Below are positions 1 through 11,983 of a stretch of DNA of 64,000 nt, in pieces (within the stretch, counting starts at the first letter, position 1; each line of letters opens with the position of its first letter). Made by a program: the position numbers and the translations under genes. The notes beneath the pieces were generated by a model that was not told where the DNA came from, did no database searches, and saw nothing but the letters and a program-made list of their open reading frames with translations. The DNA is taken from contig OY292275.1 in assembly GCA_958496175.1 (NCBI GenBank), forward strand, positions 57,985,701-58,049,700, given 5' to 3'. Source of the DNA: Sisyra terminalis. Taxonomy: Eukaryota > Arthropoda > Insecta > Neuroptera > Sisyridae.

Positions 1-120
1 CTTTCAAATAATGTATTTTCTTCTAAAAGGCTATAAATTCGTGTTTTTTTTTTATTTAAAAAGTAATTTGAAAATATCTTTGGGTTATCGACATATTTGT
101 TATGTCCATATTTTACATAA

Positions 121-203
121 TATTATTTAATTTTTAGCAGGAAAGTGGACATGGAAGGATATAAATCCATTCATGTCCACTTTCCAGCTAAAAATTAAAT
201 AAT
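121..203. repeat. Inverted repeat (hairpin), about 32-bp arms
   Basis: Arms at 122-154 and 172-203 are near-perfect reverse complements around a loop of about 17 bases. The arms contain the sequence GGAAAGTGGACATG and its complement. It could be the remnant of a miniature inverted-repeat element, but no target duplication is clear and no second copy was seen. Confidence 0.75.
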
Positions 204-392
204 CTTTGGGATTGTTACGACTTCAAAAAAAAATTTGTATTTCTTATTATGATTAGTTTTGGTAAATATTTTTCCATAATCATGTTTGGCACGATTTGCA
301 AGATGCTAAAGCTGCAATTGCTCTTGAAACAAAATTCTTCATTGTAGAATGTAATGTAATGTATTAGTTTAGCTGCTGCATATCAATATGTA

Positions 393-703
393 GGGTTTTA
401 ATTGGTCCATGCTCTCTTTGTTGTCAAATATGCTGATGACTAAGATATTGGTTTGTTTATCCAATTTCTTAAGGTAAGCTTCGCTATACCTTAATATTTT
501 TGTTTGATAGTTGACAGCTGGGTATCCTCGTGTATCCTTTTGTTGTTTGTATAGTAGGAAACGTTTGATATTTGTCTTAGGGCCTTAGATTGGAAACATT
601 GTAATATTTTGATGTTTGAGTTTGATGCTGTGCCCCACAGTTGTGTTCCATAAACCCATACAGACTTGAATATTGCTTTGTAAAGTAGTACTTTGTTTTC
701 TGT
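393..703 (-). pseudogene. Jockey-type LINE reverse transcriptase, C-terminal fragment
   Basis: Minus-strand translation from 703 downward reads YKAIFKSVWVYGTQLWGTAS, then FQSKALRQISN and KRIHEDTQLS. This is the conserved region C-terminal to the reverse transcriptase domain in the Jockey clade of non-LTR retrotransposons. After the IHED block the frame shifts by one and continues with YSEAYLKKLDKQTN, which also fits the family. No start, catalytic YADD box or 3' UTR is present, so this is a 5'- and 3'-truncated dead copy. It resembles the fragment at 26,191-26,470 more than the one at 18,078-18,533. Confidence 0.85.
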
Positions 704-1485
704 ATATAAAAATGATATTCTCCAAATTTTAAATACAAAATTACAAATAGAAATATTGACTTGAATTTTTAATCCTAGCTGCTTTATGTATCTATTTCAT
801 GTTTTTGAATAAATACAGAACTTATAGCCACTAAGGTATTGAGAATAGTTAATTATAGGTAATACTTTTTAGGCACCGTAAAATTTCTCAAAACTCAGAA
901 TTATAAGTGGTGGACTTAATAACTAAAAGTATAGATTCCAGTGAGGTTTTAAAAATATAATGAGGTGACACCGAATTGCCAGATCTATGATTTAAGACTT
1001 CTTTGCTATTTTGTAATCTATAAAATACGTAATAATAAATATTCCTATGCCTTGTTAAAAAATTTGATAAAATTTTTCAAATTTTGAAGCTTAAATATAA
1101 AAGATGAGTTTCAAATTCGAATAAAGCTCGTAATGGATGAAATTTTTACGATATAATTGTTTTTAACTTAAAAAAAACATTTTTTTGATTTGTAAATTTT
1201 CCGAATGTTTTCATTTTTGTTTTCCTATTTCGTTATTTTAGTAAAATTTACATAAAACTCTGAACACAAGTACTAGATTTTTTTGTATAGAAATATTAAG
1301 TTGTTCGGAAAAAATGGGAGGTATGAAAATTATTTTTTTTAATCAATACATATAAAAATTTAGCATCGTTTTGTTTGTATGGTAGTCCTTTATGCATTCC
1401 TAAAATGTTTAACCGATTATAATGAAACTTAGAGGAATTGTAGTCCAAACACCTGGAAAAGTTTACCATATATTATAAAAACAAA
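704..1485. other. AT-rich non-coding stretch
   Basis: No open frame with protein-like composition, splice-bounded exon or repeat was recognised here. It is probably intronic or intergenic. Confidence 0.5.
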
Positions 1486-2445
1486 TGGGGCATTCCATGG
1501 TGACTGGTGGGACATTTGACTTTGAATTTCGACTAATTATGAGCTATAATTAGATGATTGAAACTAGTATAATCATAAAATGTATCTCATAGTAAAGAAA
1601 AATAACCAATTAACAACATCACTTAATAAAAGAAATCTTTTTTTTTCTTAGTTTCCTGTAATTGTCACTTGAATTAGTGTGACTAGTGAGACACCAAAAA
1701 ATCCTTCTCTCTTACTATGGTTCACTTAAAGACAAATTTCAGTTCGACTACTAAATTCTCAATAGTGATTTTCTTCCTTCTACTATATTTATCTCACATT
1801 ATTTCATTTTCATCAAGTATTAGACTAATTACTTACATAGAAGAAATTAAAAAAAAATATTGTGACTGGTGGGACAAGTACAAAATGTGTAAAAAAAATT
1901 TTTCGTTAATGACACTTTTATATTTTTTCTATCTTTGTATTGTTAATTGGCCAACATATTGGTGGAGGTTTTTGATTTAAGGTAGAATTTTATTTATTTC
2001 TATACATTTATATATTTTCGGTAACACAAGAATATCGTTTAGACTTAAAGTTTTCTATAACTTCCGAATAAACATTAAATTAATTTGTATTCAATCAATA
2101 TCTTTGAAGAATAAAGTCCAGTGTCTTACATTATTGGACTGATGATGTTGCCGTCAAATAATAACTAATGCTTTTATTTCAGCTTTAAAATAATAGTATT
2201 TTTTAATTTTTTCTAATTTTTTACATTTTTAAAATAATGTTGCTAACAGGAACATTTGCGATGGATACATGCACTAACTTGTACCCGAAAGTTAGCCAAA
2301 CCAAAAAATCGTTTTTTTATCGTTTTAGAAAAAATTCTTTTGATATTAGTAAAATTTATACTGTTTATTATAAGTAAGGGCTAAATTTAAAATAATAAGA
2401 GGAATTATTAATTCAAAGTCATTTTCCTATTTCTCATGGAATGCC
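1486..2445 (-). repeat. Dispersed repeat, copy 1
   Basis: About 740 bases (1,497-2,235) are the reverse complement of 49,760-50,493. The shared part corresponds to the end of a decayed reading frame and a long 3' region in which the phrase GTGACTGGTGGGAC recurs (1,499, 1,861, degenerate at 1,678). The copy is bracketed by GGGGCATTCCATG at 1,486 and CATGGAATGCCCC at 2,436, a 13-base inverted repeat that copy 2 lacks. The 87-residue open frame at 1,717-1,980 lies on the antisense strand of this repeat and is not considered a gene. Confidence 0.65.
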
Positions 2446-4320
2446 CCTAATTAAACTTTTATATAGGTCGAGAAAATGAATATTCGGCAACTGAAATTTA
2501 CGTTTGATTATTACTAATCAACGTATTATATCAAAAAATTTTAAAGTTTTTGTCTGGTTATTGTGATGTAAATGTTTGGTGTTATTAAACCCGAACTCGG
2601 TTCATTGATTTAAGAATCTCTCTTTTGTTATCTGTAGTGATATTTTTCACAGTATATAGTAAAAGTTTTTTAATTTACTACCGAAAAAATGTATATTTAT
2701 TTTTGTATACATATTAAGTCCATGTTAAAATTTAAAAGAAGTTAATCCTGTTTTTATTTTAATTTTAAATAGAACCTCCCTATGGCGAAAGTTGTTGGTA
2801 TTGAAAAGACTCTTTTATTATTTTGTTTATATTTTTAATTTTAATTGCCTTTCTGTAGGGACTTATCTTTATTTTAACCTTCAATTTGGTCTTAATAACA
2901 AAAATACAATTAGGAAACGTTTACGTCTTAATGATAAATCTTAATACCAACGGGAAATCAGGCTTTCCAATGATTATAAGCGATGGATTAATTATTGGTG
3001 GTACGAAGTTCTCAGAGGCCTTTAGTATTTATATAAATATTTTTTTGAATCATTGTCTATTCTGGGTCAAAGTATAGAAATTAAACCAAAAAAAATATTG
3101 GTATATTCCATTCAAATATTTATGCATCAGAAGAAAATCAACTTTCATTTTTCCCAATAAAAAAAAAATAGCAAACGAGGTGTCTTTCCCATCAACCTAA
3201 TAGTTTTAAGAAGTTTTTTTATCTTCTACTATTCTCTTTTAAATACTTATCTTTTGATTGATTTGAGAAATAAATAAAAGTATTTATAGTAAAAATGAAG
3301 TAAATGAAAGAGCAGCACAAATCAATAGCTAAAAATGCGATGTTTACAATTTGAAAGCTCTTCTAAGATATCTCAACATTTGTGCCAGAAAATGCTTCCG
3401 AAGCTTTCTTTGAATTCTTTCACAAAATATAAAATAACCAAGTTCAAACTTCTATCAACTAACATAGATGTTAGCGAGCTTTCTAACTATAAGCGAACTT
3501 TTGCAATGGAAGTCAAAGCTTTTACAAGCATCCCAAATTTTTCTTTTACAATTTTTTTTTTCAATTAGCAAAACTACAGATTTCTAAGACCCTAATTTTA
3601 CCAAAATAAAAATGCTATACTAAACTTTCGAACAAAGTAAAGTTTTCATATTGATGAAATAAATTTATAAGAGAAATAAATTTAATATTTGATTTTTCAA
3701 TATTCCAATAAAACATTGAAGGTTTTTTTTCATAAGTTTAAGTGATGTTTAAGAGACGTGGATCTCGAGACTTTTCAATTTGAAATTCAGAAACTCTATG
3801 AAATTAACTCTTCGAATTCGATATACTTCTCTTACTCGTAGCATAGAAATAATTTCTCCACCCTTCGAAAATGTTCAACTATTTGTTACATTTCGTTGGG
3901 GTAGGTAAAGTTTGTTCCAACTCAATATTGTGATTATTGTCAAAACTAATCTTGCAAGCTGTACGAGTTTAAATGTATAGTACGTCTTAAATAAATTTTG
4001 TATCTTGAAACTTGTGCTTACAGTGAAACATACACTAGCAAAAGTAGATTGTGCATTTATATTTAATGTACTACAGTTGCCTTCGGCGCTTTGCCCTCTA
4101 TTATTCCAACACAAAAACGAATGGGGATGGCAACGAAATGAAAACGGTCGCAATTACTAATGAAGATTATATAAATCTAATTTATCCAGTCGAACCACTT
4201 GAATTTCATGACAAACTTTACCAATTTCTCTCTCAATACTAAGTGGCTATTTAGGAATTTCCTCGAGAACATCAACTTTGGACTGAGTTTAGTTAGAATG
4301 GATGAAGTTGGTGGACTTAC
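2446..4320. other. Non-coding stretch downstream of the partial gene
   Basis: This is the likely intron following the last visible exon of the minus-strand gene. A slightly GC-richer patch at 4,060-4,150 is open on both strands, but neither translation has splice context or low-complexity composition like the exons, so no exon is called. Several short open frames (2,886, 3,335, 3,875, 4,051) look like chance. Confidence 0.45.
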
Positions 4321-4560
4321 CGTTCCCAGCTGAGGCGTCGGATAACGCTGCCGTCGTCGTTTGGGGATGGTTGTTGTAGGGTTTTTGATGTTCCTTGATT
4401 GAGGAGTCGGGCCAAACGATACAGGGCTGTATTGGTCGAGCTTCCGCTCGACTGTGGCGGTGTTGCCGTGTTGGGGCTAACCGGGGGTTGTAAACTACCA
4501 CTTGGCCCACTTGCAGACATTCGATAAGCTCGGGCTGCTACTACATGTGGCGCGGGAACC
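4321..4560 (-). CDS. Internal exon 3 of an unrecognised Ser/Pro-rich protein (partial gene)
   Basis: The 240-bp exon is read on the minus strand. It begins after a T-rich tract ending TGTGTAG (4,561-4,563) and ends at a strong donor, GTAAGT, running into 4,320. One leading base completes the Arg codon begun in the previous exon. Then follow 79 codons and two bases of the next Arg codon. The peptide starts VPAPHVVAARAYRMSASGPS and ends DDGSVIRRLSWE. The middle is Ser/Thr/Pro/Gln-rich and probably disordered, with a short helical-looking stretch NTALYRLARLLNQ. RRLS near the end is a basophilic-kinase-type site (R-R-x-S). No enzyme domain or membrane segment is visible. I do not recognise the family. 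The following exon should lie to the left but was not found. Confidence 0.82.
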
Positions 4561-4614
4561 CTACACAAAAAAAAGCTATGCATCCCCTTTTTATTGGACC
4601 AAAAATTAAAGTAC
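4561..4614 (-). other. 54-bp stop-free intron (possible retained intron)
   Basis: The donor is GTACTT after TTAAG and the acceptor is a T-run ending GTGTAG. The length is divisible by three and the frame stays open through it, so retention would insert 18 residues (YFNFWSNKKGMHSFFLCR). Composition drops sharply in GC and becomes aromatic-rich compared with the flanking exons. That favours a true intron over coding sequence. Confidence 0.65.
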
Positions 4615-4822
4615 CTTAACACTAAACTTCCATCCGAATGTCGTTCGGTTGGACTACCAAAAGCGCTTCCGACACATAGTCGACTAACGGCTGATTTTCG
4701 TCTTCCAATTTCTTCAGCTTTTAGTCCTGCATTATTTCCACTATCGTCGCTAAAAGAAATTCGAGCACTGCTTCGACCACTGTGACTCCCATATCTGTTG
4801 GTTGAATACGGTGCGAGTCCAT
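4615..4822 (-). CDS. Internal exon 2 of an unrecognised Ser/Arg-rich protein (partial gene)
   Basis: The 208-bp exon is read on the minus strand. Its acceptor is TTAAAG before 4,822 and its donor is GTACTT after 4,615. The first two bases complete an Asp codon whose G is the last base of the upstream exon. Then come 68 codons and two bases of an Arg codon completed by the downstream exon, so phase is kept at both junctions. The peptide includes GLAPYSTNRYGSHSGRSS, RISFSDDSGNN and GRRKSAVSRL, then TERHSDGSLVL. RRKS is a basophilic-kinase-type site. The Ser/Gly/Arg composition suggests an intracellular, largely disordered linker. The acceptor has a weak pyrimidine tract, so this start is inferred mainly from phase continuity. 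Confidence 0.8.
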
Positions 4823-4933
4823 CTTTAACAAATCAATTGAAAAATTTAGGGGTTGTTTTTCTTAAATTTGCTTTTACAAAGAGTAGCGTTATCTTAGTTA
4901 TTGTAGGGATGTTGTTTTTGAGGGTGGGTTTAC
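4823..4933 (-). other. 111-bp intron
   Basis: The donor is GTAAACC after CAACAAG and the acceptor is TTAAAG. It is AT-rich compared with the exons on either side. Its removal joins a phase-1 boundary (Q-Q-D-G-L). Confidence 0.7.
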
Positions 4934-5124
4934 CTTGTTGTCGACTGGCGTCGATCTGTGCCTGTAGGATGCTGATACCAGGAACAACAATTGCAGGCAA
5001 TGTTCGTGATCGAAGTAGGGGTGGTGGCGGTTTGTTTCGACCACTTCCATTAGCCGCCACCGATTGTCGGGGTGTCGAACCACGTTGTTGTTCCGTGACA
5101 GCGGCAGCAGCCGCCAATTGAGCA
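4934..5124 (-). CDS. Internal exon 1 of an unrecognised protein, with Ala, Gln and Pro runs (partial gene)
   Basis: The 191-bp exon is read on the minus strand. The acceptor is textbook: a T-rich tract ending GGTTTCAG before 5,124. The donor is GTAAACC after 4,934. One base completes the upstream codon, then 63 codons follow, then one base of the next codon. The peptide opens AQLAAAAAVTEQQRGS, then has RNKPPPPLLRSRTLPAIVVP and GISILQAQIDAS. The PPPP run suits an SH3/WW-type ligand. RSRTLP fits the mode-1 14-3-3 consensus R-S-x-S/T-x-P. No methionine is needed at the start because the AG acceptor shows this is an internal exon. The upstream exon would lie to the right and was not found within the window. 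Confidence 0.85.
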
Positions 5125-5250
5125 CTGAAACCAAAAAAACATAATTAAAACCCCAAATTTAAAAAAAAAACACTGATACCATACTATATCTTCCTCAAAG
5201 CTCAAACCATTTTACTATTTTTACGATACATTATTAACCATATAGGTTTT

Positions 5251-6833
5251 CCGGTCAAAGTATAGAAAAGACAAGTACTAGAAATGGGTTGGTAGGAATG
5301 CATGGGGGAAATTTTGTTCAAGTTGGTATGTTTTCACGTTTTATTTACTCGTTTACCAAATAATGTTATTTCCATCACGTGTTGACATCTACCGCCATAT
5401 TTAAAATATTCAGAAATACACATTCAACGTGGAAATAAAAATTAACTGGAAATATTAAAAGAATGGATAAAATTCATGATCTTGTACCCAAACATAAATA
5501 AAAGGCCAAAGTAAAATAATAAACAATACAAGTATACTGAAATTGATACAATTACTCCATATTTTATTATTTTTAAGATTAACTTCAAAATTTTTGTAGA
5601 CATTTCCATAGATGTTCTCGTCTGCTAATTTTTATGTTTTTATGGCGAAGCGAAATCGACCAGTGAAAAATTGTCAAGTCATTTATGTAATGATAGCAAT
5701 TGGAGAAAACTTTAATGAAACCTTTTTTTTATTTATAGATTTCATAGTTTTTTTAAGTTTAAATACGTGTTTATAAATATTTTAAGTTATAGTTGATGTA
5801 CTAAATAATAACATTTAATAAATCTTAGTACAATTATTCAAATGGTTGCTCAAAAATTTCCGAGGGTAAAAGCAAGTATACCAGTACTCTTTTTTAACAA
5901 AAATTAACCAAAATAGGTTACACTTAACGTATTAATGAATCGAATATTGACCAAATATACAAAGCCTAAATATGAGAAGCATAATTGTGAAGAAATAAGA
6001 TTATATTTTATCAAAGCTTGGGTACAAGTAGCTTTTGTACATACCACTAACTCAATGTTTCATTTTCAATTCAGTTTTTAATTCAATTCGCGAGTAAATC
6101 AGCTGTGATTAATAGGTAGCGACAAAAGATCAATTATTAACCAAAACTAAATTATTAACAAATTTGCGAATGGGAAAAGTTCACGAATTTTTGAAAAAAC
6201 GAAGTTGGGAGTGAGATGTTACCACCGAGAGCCTTGTGGAAAAAGCACTTGAACCAAATCATGAATACTTTACTAAAAGAAAAATTATGTATTTATAATA
6301 TATGTTCTTAAATACAAATATTATTTACTTTATAACTTATTTAATTAAAACCATCTTCATTTCTTATTATATGTTTTTAAATTCACTGACCTCCACCTTT
6401 ACTACCACATATTTGGGACAATTCTTCAGTTGGATATATTACTTTGTACATTGACGGGAAATATGTTTTATCTAAAGAGAATTGCTTTGGAAATTTCTGC
6501 AAAAATGTAAAGTTATTAGCAATAATAAGAATAACTTGAAGTAATTATTTCAGTATTCCGTATACCAGTATTGTTTAATAGTTTATTTTGGCTTTTTATT
6601 TTATTTTTAGACATAAAATTATGAATTATATCCATTCCTTTAAATATTTCGAGTAAATGTTTATTTCGTTCAATTTCAAATATGATAGATGTCCAAACAT
6701 GGTGAAAATAACGTTAATTTTGCAGACGAGTAAATAAGACGCAAAAACATACCAACTTGAACAAAATTTCCCCCATGCATTCCTACCAACCCATTTCTAG
6801 TACTTGTCTATTCTATACTTTAACCGGTTTTCC
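5251..6833. mobile_element. 1.6-kb DNA element with long terminal inverted repeats, copy A
   Basis: The ends read CCGGTCAAAGTATAG (5,251) and its near complement at 6,816-6,831. The inverted similarity is long: 5,251-5,570 matches the reverse complement of about 6,510-6,833 with scattered changes. The middle (6,010-6,240) is the reverse complement of 46,230-46,450. On the minus strand both copies encode a similar decayed peptide (CTKATCTQALIKY here, CTKGNCTHTFIKY in copy B). That hints at an ancestral coding region, but no superfamily can be assigned. A target duplication was not clear. It lies just upstream of the partial gene and on the intron side of its acceptor. Confidence 0.8.
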
Positions 6834-8310
6834 TTTTATTAGACCATAAATTAAAAAAAAAATAGCTCTAAACTTTTTTGACTTTCTTACTCTTATTTAC
6901 CGCATTTTTAAAATTTAATCATAAACTTTATCAAAGAAGTTTGCACAAAATAAATTTAAAACTCTTTCATTCATTTTTTGCATTCACCTAAATTTGTTAT
7001 TAAATTGAAATTCCAATAATTTTCAATTCAAAACTTTTCCCCTCGTTTTTCTTTTCTTTTTTTTTTTAAATTACCAAAGTTTCTACAGAAATATGAAAGA
7101 CATGAATAAAAAATGTTTGTAAATAAAACATTTTATTTTTATACAACACAACATTAAATCAATAGCAGATAAATAAATTTTCACAAAGCACATCCTTTTA
7201 AAATCTATAAATAAATAAATATACATTCATATACAACTTCTCCCCGGACTTATACATTATTTACCTTTCTTTTGCAATCTTCCAATTGGAAATTCCAATA
7301 CGAGAAATATTTTTCCAAAACTCCTTGAAAAACAAAACTAATGACCTCAAATCAGATAAAAGACTCCTTGACCGATAAAATATAAAAAAAAAAAACAACC
7401 CTTGTTTACAAGCAATCACTTGACCGTGTCATGAATGAAGTTTCACTTCCGTCCGGTTATATTAAATGAGTATATTAAATAAATTAAACTCTGTTTTAAT
7501 AATGAATGCAATTAATAAATGATTAACGTGATTGAACGGTTGGTAATAATGAAAAATATTAAATATTAAATGAGGGTGATGTGACAAATTGGGGGCAGAA
7601 TAAGGTGGTATATTTTATATATATATTGACTAACATATTATGCATATACAAGTTAATTATTAATTTGAGTTTGTTTCGATATTGCACGTCAATAATTATC
7701 TTTTATCGATAAAAAGTTGCGATAAAACATGATACAAAGAAAATAACGATTAACAGAGTTTGATCATTAATAAAAAAATCGTTAATAACTAATTAGAAAG
7801 CAGACGCGTGACAAGAATGTCTGAAGATAAAATAAAATTTCATATATTCGCTTAAAGTTTTGTCCCAACAAAAAGTTTTGATCTTCACTAATTTGTTAGG
7901 TATCGAACTTTGAATAAGTTATTTATTATTATCGATAAAAGTTTGCTAAACGTTCACATAGTAGTTGATCTCAAAAAAATATGAAAATTAATTATTTTAT
8001 TTATTTGAAAATTTGAGCTCTTGCTTGTATTAATGATGGAACGAAAAGAAATGGCGTTCTGAAATAAAAATATATCCTTTTATTATATAATGGGGCAGAG
8101 AATATTTCAAAGTTCTACAACATATTTTTCTATGGTAAGAGTAAATTATTAACTCGCAAAATGTAAAATTTAAGTAGAAATAAAGAAGTTTAAGAAAATG
8201 CTTCAAGAAATACAAATTTGGTGTTGTACGATTTTTAAGTTTTGTAAGGGTTGTAATTTTGTAAAGCTTATTTCCTAAATTATTTGTCACATTTGCGAAA
8301 TTTGCGATGC
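6834..8310. other. AT-rich non-coding stretch
   Basis: A/T homopolymer tracts and simple AT-rich sequence. Nothing coding or repetitive was recognised. Confidence 0.5.
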
Positions 8311-8378
8311 GGCACCTCTTAATATTAATATTAAGAGCTTAAACTTTCACAGGATTTTATTTTGTCATTTGCAACAAT
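8311..8378 (-). repeat. Fragment of the fold-back family seen at 30.0 and 32.5 kb
   Basis: A perfect 22-base palindrome, CTCTTAATATTAATATTAAGAG, runs into AGCTTAAACTTTCACAGGATTTT. That matches the 'reverse of Leu-type' motif (AATATTAAG...CTCAAACTTTCAGGGA) in the arms of the larger fold-back elements. Only this core is preserved. Confidence 0.5.
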
Positions 8379-11300
8379 ATTTTTGATATAATTAAGAAAA
8401 AAAAAATCATCATTTTTTTTGAATCAGTGTATTGTATATAAATAAAATGATAAAATAATAACCAATTGATCTTTTGAAGAAGGTTTGTGTTCAAAATTTT
8501 TTTGTAAAAAATTAACTTCAAAAGCTCTAGATTTTATCATAAGCTGCTTTTTTCCATTATTTATTTCGAGAATTTAATTTTTAAAATATTATTTAAGTTT
8601 CTGGGTTTTCATTATAGGGTATAATAGCAACGGTAACTTTATTAAGACTTTATCAAACAAATTCTTTGATATAACCACTATAAAAGCTTTAAAGCGTCGC
8701 CTTGCATAAACTAGAAATATTAAAAGTTTCCAGCTTGTATTTCCAAAGGTGAATCGTTACATTTTATGCAACCCCTTTCAAAAATTTCAAATAAATCGCG
8801 GAACTACGTTCAAAAGCAAATTAAAATTATTTAATGCGCCATAATATGAATTACTAACATATAACGAGTAACGACCAATCCTCATTTAACGACATTAGAT
8901 TGAATGTGACCCATATTACGAATGTCACCATTAAACTGTCGTAAACGTAACGACCGAACATTATTCCCTCGTCATTATCACATATAAGAAATTAATATCA
9001 ATAGTTCGAACAAAACTTGCATCGCAAAAATTTTCTTCAAGCGTACCACTAATTAATTAAAATAAAAGTATATTATCGTTTACATCTTTTTCATTATACG
9101 TAATATATGTTTTCAATTTGATATGAAATCCATTAGTTGTTCCGTTAATTTGCATATCTTATATGGAAATAGGGAATACACGGATACAAGAAGAGAAGGT
9201 GAAACGGACGTCGGTGACAGGAGATTGGGGATAAACAGGCGCGTATTCGGATGCCTTGGGTGTCATTTTAGGGTTTTAAGGTTATTTTAAGGGTGAATGT
9301 GTTATGATGGGTCGAGAATTCATGGGAGAGTAATAAGCTAAAAATAGACTCCAAATTATCATTTAAAAGGAAAAGTTAATTTTGGGAAAAGGTTTTTTTT
9401 TTAATATCATGCTTTAAGGGGTGGCTTTAAGCCAGTGCGGTCCTGTGATTATTAAGCTCATGGTGAGCTTGGAGAGCTGATACTGGGATTGAAATATCAA
9501 ATTTTTATGATAAAATATTCAAATCGGAATAGAAAAGTTTGTCGTTGTTAATGCTTTTTTTTTTTCGTTTTTCGTCTATGTTGTTCGATGCGAGGGATGA
9601 AATAATAATGGTTTTAATGTATACGATATCTTAACGTGGGTTCAAATTTAGAACGATGACTCAATTCGTGGGGATGGAGGGGGTGGAGGGAAAGATGAAT
9701 TTCAAATATTCATGACGTTTAAAAGTTTATTTAGTGCGAGAAACGTTACACTTTGGTTCACGTTAATAGACATAAGGGATGAAATGAAAGGCGGACGGCG
9801 TAGGATGACGAAATTGCAAGGCGGGCGGCGGAGCTTTTCGTTTTGGTGTACATGTAAATTTTGATGATTGTTACGAAATATGGATTTATGTGTCGACGAC
9901 ATCCGGACGTTTTTAGTGCACGGAAATTGAGCTTTCTGAGCTTTCATTGGTCTCATATCGGTCGCCCTAAGTTACAAATAATTCAATTTACACGCAATTT
10001 TCCCAATCGATCATGGAAAAGCTTAACGTAAAAATTTTTGTGCAGTATTTGCAGCATAAATTTTATTGGTGAAATTACAGTTGTGGTTTGAGTAATTTGA
10101 TTTTTAAATTGCTAAAATCCCAAAGTTTCGTATATTTTCTTTTAATTTTATATTTGAGACATGTGACAGGTAGTCCGGAAGTTGATAATTTTTTATGCCT
10201 TAGGTTGAAGCATTGAAAGATTTTTTGATCCATAGAGGTAATAGATTTATTCCTTGATGTTTTGATTTTAATTTAAATGGTAAAATAGTACAATAGAGAA
10301 GAAAGCTCATAATGGAACGTCCCTTAAAAGAAAGGGGCGACTGAAACATAAGAAGTATACGCAAAAAAGCTCTGCTAAAATCGTATTCCCTGAAAACTTT
10401 AATTATTATTAAAATAACCCAAAAATTTTATTCCTGTTGTTTTATGAATAAGTTAGTCGATTGAAACTTAAGGAAAGAAGATGGAAAAAATATCTCTCCT
10501 TGCTTATAACAGGTAAAGCTCTTAACCCTCTAGTGCATGATTTTGAATAGTCTTGATTAATTAAATCTTTTTTTTTCTAAACATATTAGCAGAAAAATAA
10601 TATTTGTATAATTTAAGTAAATTGTAAATGAACTTATTTAACTTTTAAGAGAGAATTCAAACTATGCTTATAATTAAATTTGTTATTTCATAGATTTAAA
10701 GTCTTGAAAATTTATATCTAAATGTTAGTTTTTCTTCTATATAATATGATGATCAAGGAAATGTAATTACTGCTTTAATAAATTATTCAGAAATAATTAA
10801 TTGAATTTTTCAATTTTGTTAATTTAAATATTCATATTTTTCTTTTTTGTTGATAAAAACTTTTCATAGTTCTTCATTATACTTTGGTATTTGCTTACTT
10901 AACTATGACATTATTTGCACTTGGTTGCATTCTTTTAAATATTTAGTAATTTTAGTGCAATAATTTCATTTTAATTTTGAAATCAAAAAGATTTATTTTC
11001 TGATAATTTGAGGTAACAAACCCACCATATCTTAAAACTTTAAATAAATTTTTACAACAATGAATAAATCGTGACAAAGTTTAATACCTCGTAAAAAATT
11101 TCATCGCTATGCCTACTGAAAAATTAAATTAAAACTTTGAAGGAAATTAACTACGTTATCTCCAATTTAAGGAAGAACTAAAATTTAATGATATTCCGGT
11201 TTTTAGAATTTATCAAAGAAAATTAATTATCTTGATAATTTAAAGAACAATAATTCGAAGGTTAAACTAAGAGAGAGATCAATGATAAGGGAAAAGATGT

Positions 11301-11983
11301 AATTAATTAAGCATTTATTGAGATAGTTGCCGAATGATCTAGTTGAGTTGGTAAGTGACAGAAAACTTTAAAGTTAATAAGTCATACGTTACTCTGGTTC
11401 TGAAATTTTAATAAAACTTTTCGGTTACATGTGCCATTTAAACGCATCTTTATATGCGTATAGGAGACAATGAATTATATATAAACATCAAAGAATTATA
11501 CGAATTCTTTCTTTATCTGAAGCTTTACTGCATTTCAACGCACTCCTAAGGCATGACTTTAAAACAATCAAGTTTCTTTTTAACACCAAAGTACGTAAAG
11601 AATTGAACATATTAAAATACATAGCCGTAACCAGTGGATAAAATTATAGATACTCAATTAAGAAGTCAATCATTCAAATTTTCCTCGCAGAAAATAGGAA
11701 GTATATAAAACTAAGTTTCAACAATACATTTGCAATCACAACCCTTAATTTTCTAAAGAAAACTTATAATCCCCAAATGTCTGAAGCCATTGAAGAAAAA
11801 CCAAATTACATAGGCATAAAACCAGAATATACTAAAATTAAATGTGGTTTATCTTGTAGGTCAGATCTTTTAGGATCCAATAAATAGAGTATTTTAACAA
11901 TATCCTTAAATTTTACCAATCGTCAATACAATATAAACCATAAGTGCATATATTATAAAACAAACTTTAAACCTCTACATAAG
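8379..11983. other. Non-coding stretch with a GC-richer island
   Basis: This is mostly AT-rich. At 9,160-9,260 and 9,650-9,960 the sequence is clearly GC-richer, and 9,780-9,840 repeats the phrase GGCGG(A/G)CGGCG. Neither strand gives a protein-like exon with splice sites. Candidate regulatory or otherwise constrained DNA inside a large intron; nothing else was recognised. Confidence 0.4.

Noticed and set aside
1717..1980. 87-residue frame with a hydrophobic N-terminal segment
   Set aside because: Lies antisense inside a dispersed repeat whose other copy is read on the opposite strand; the hydrophobic stretch reflects T-rich sequence.
3875..4242. Fourth exon of the minus-strand gene in the GC-richer patch near 4,100
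   Set aside because: The frame is not phase-compatible with a clear acceptor, and its Cys/His-containing composition does not resemble the three supported exons.
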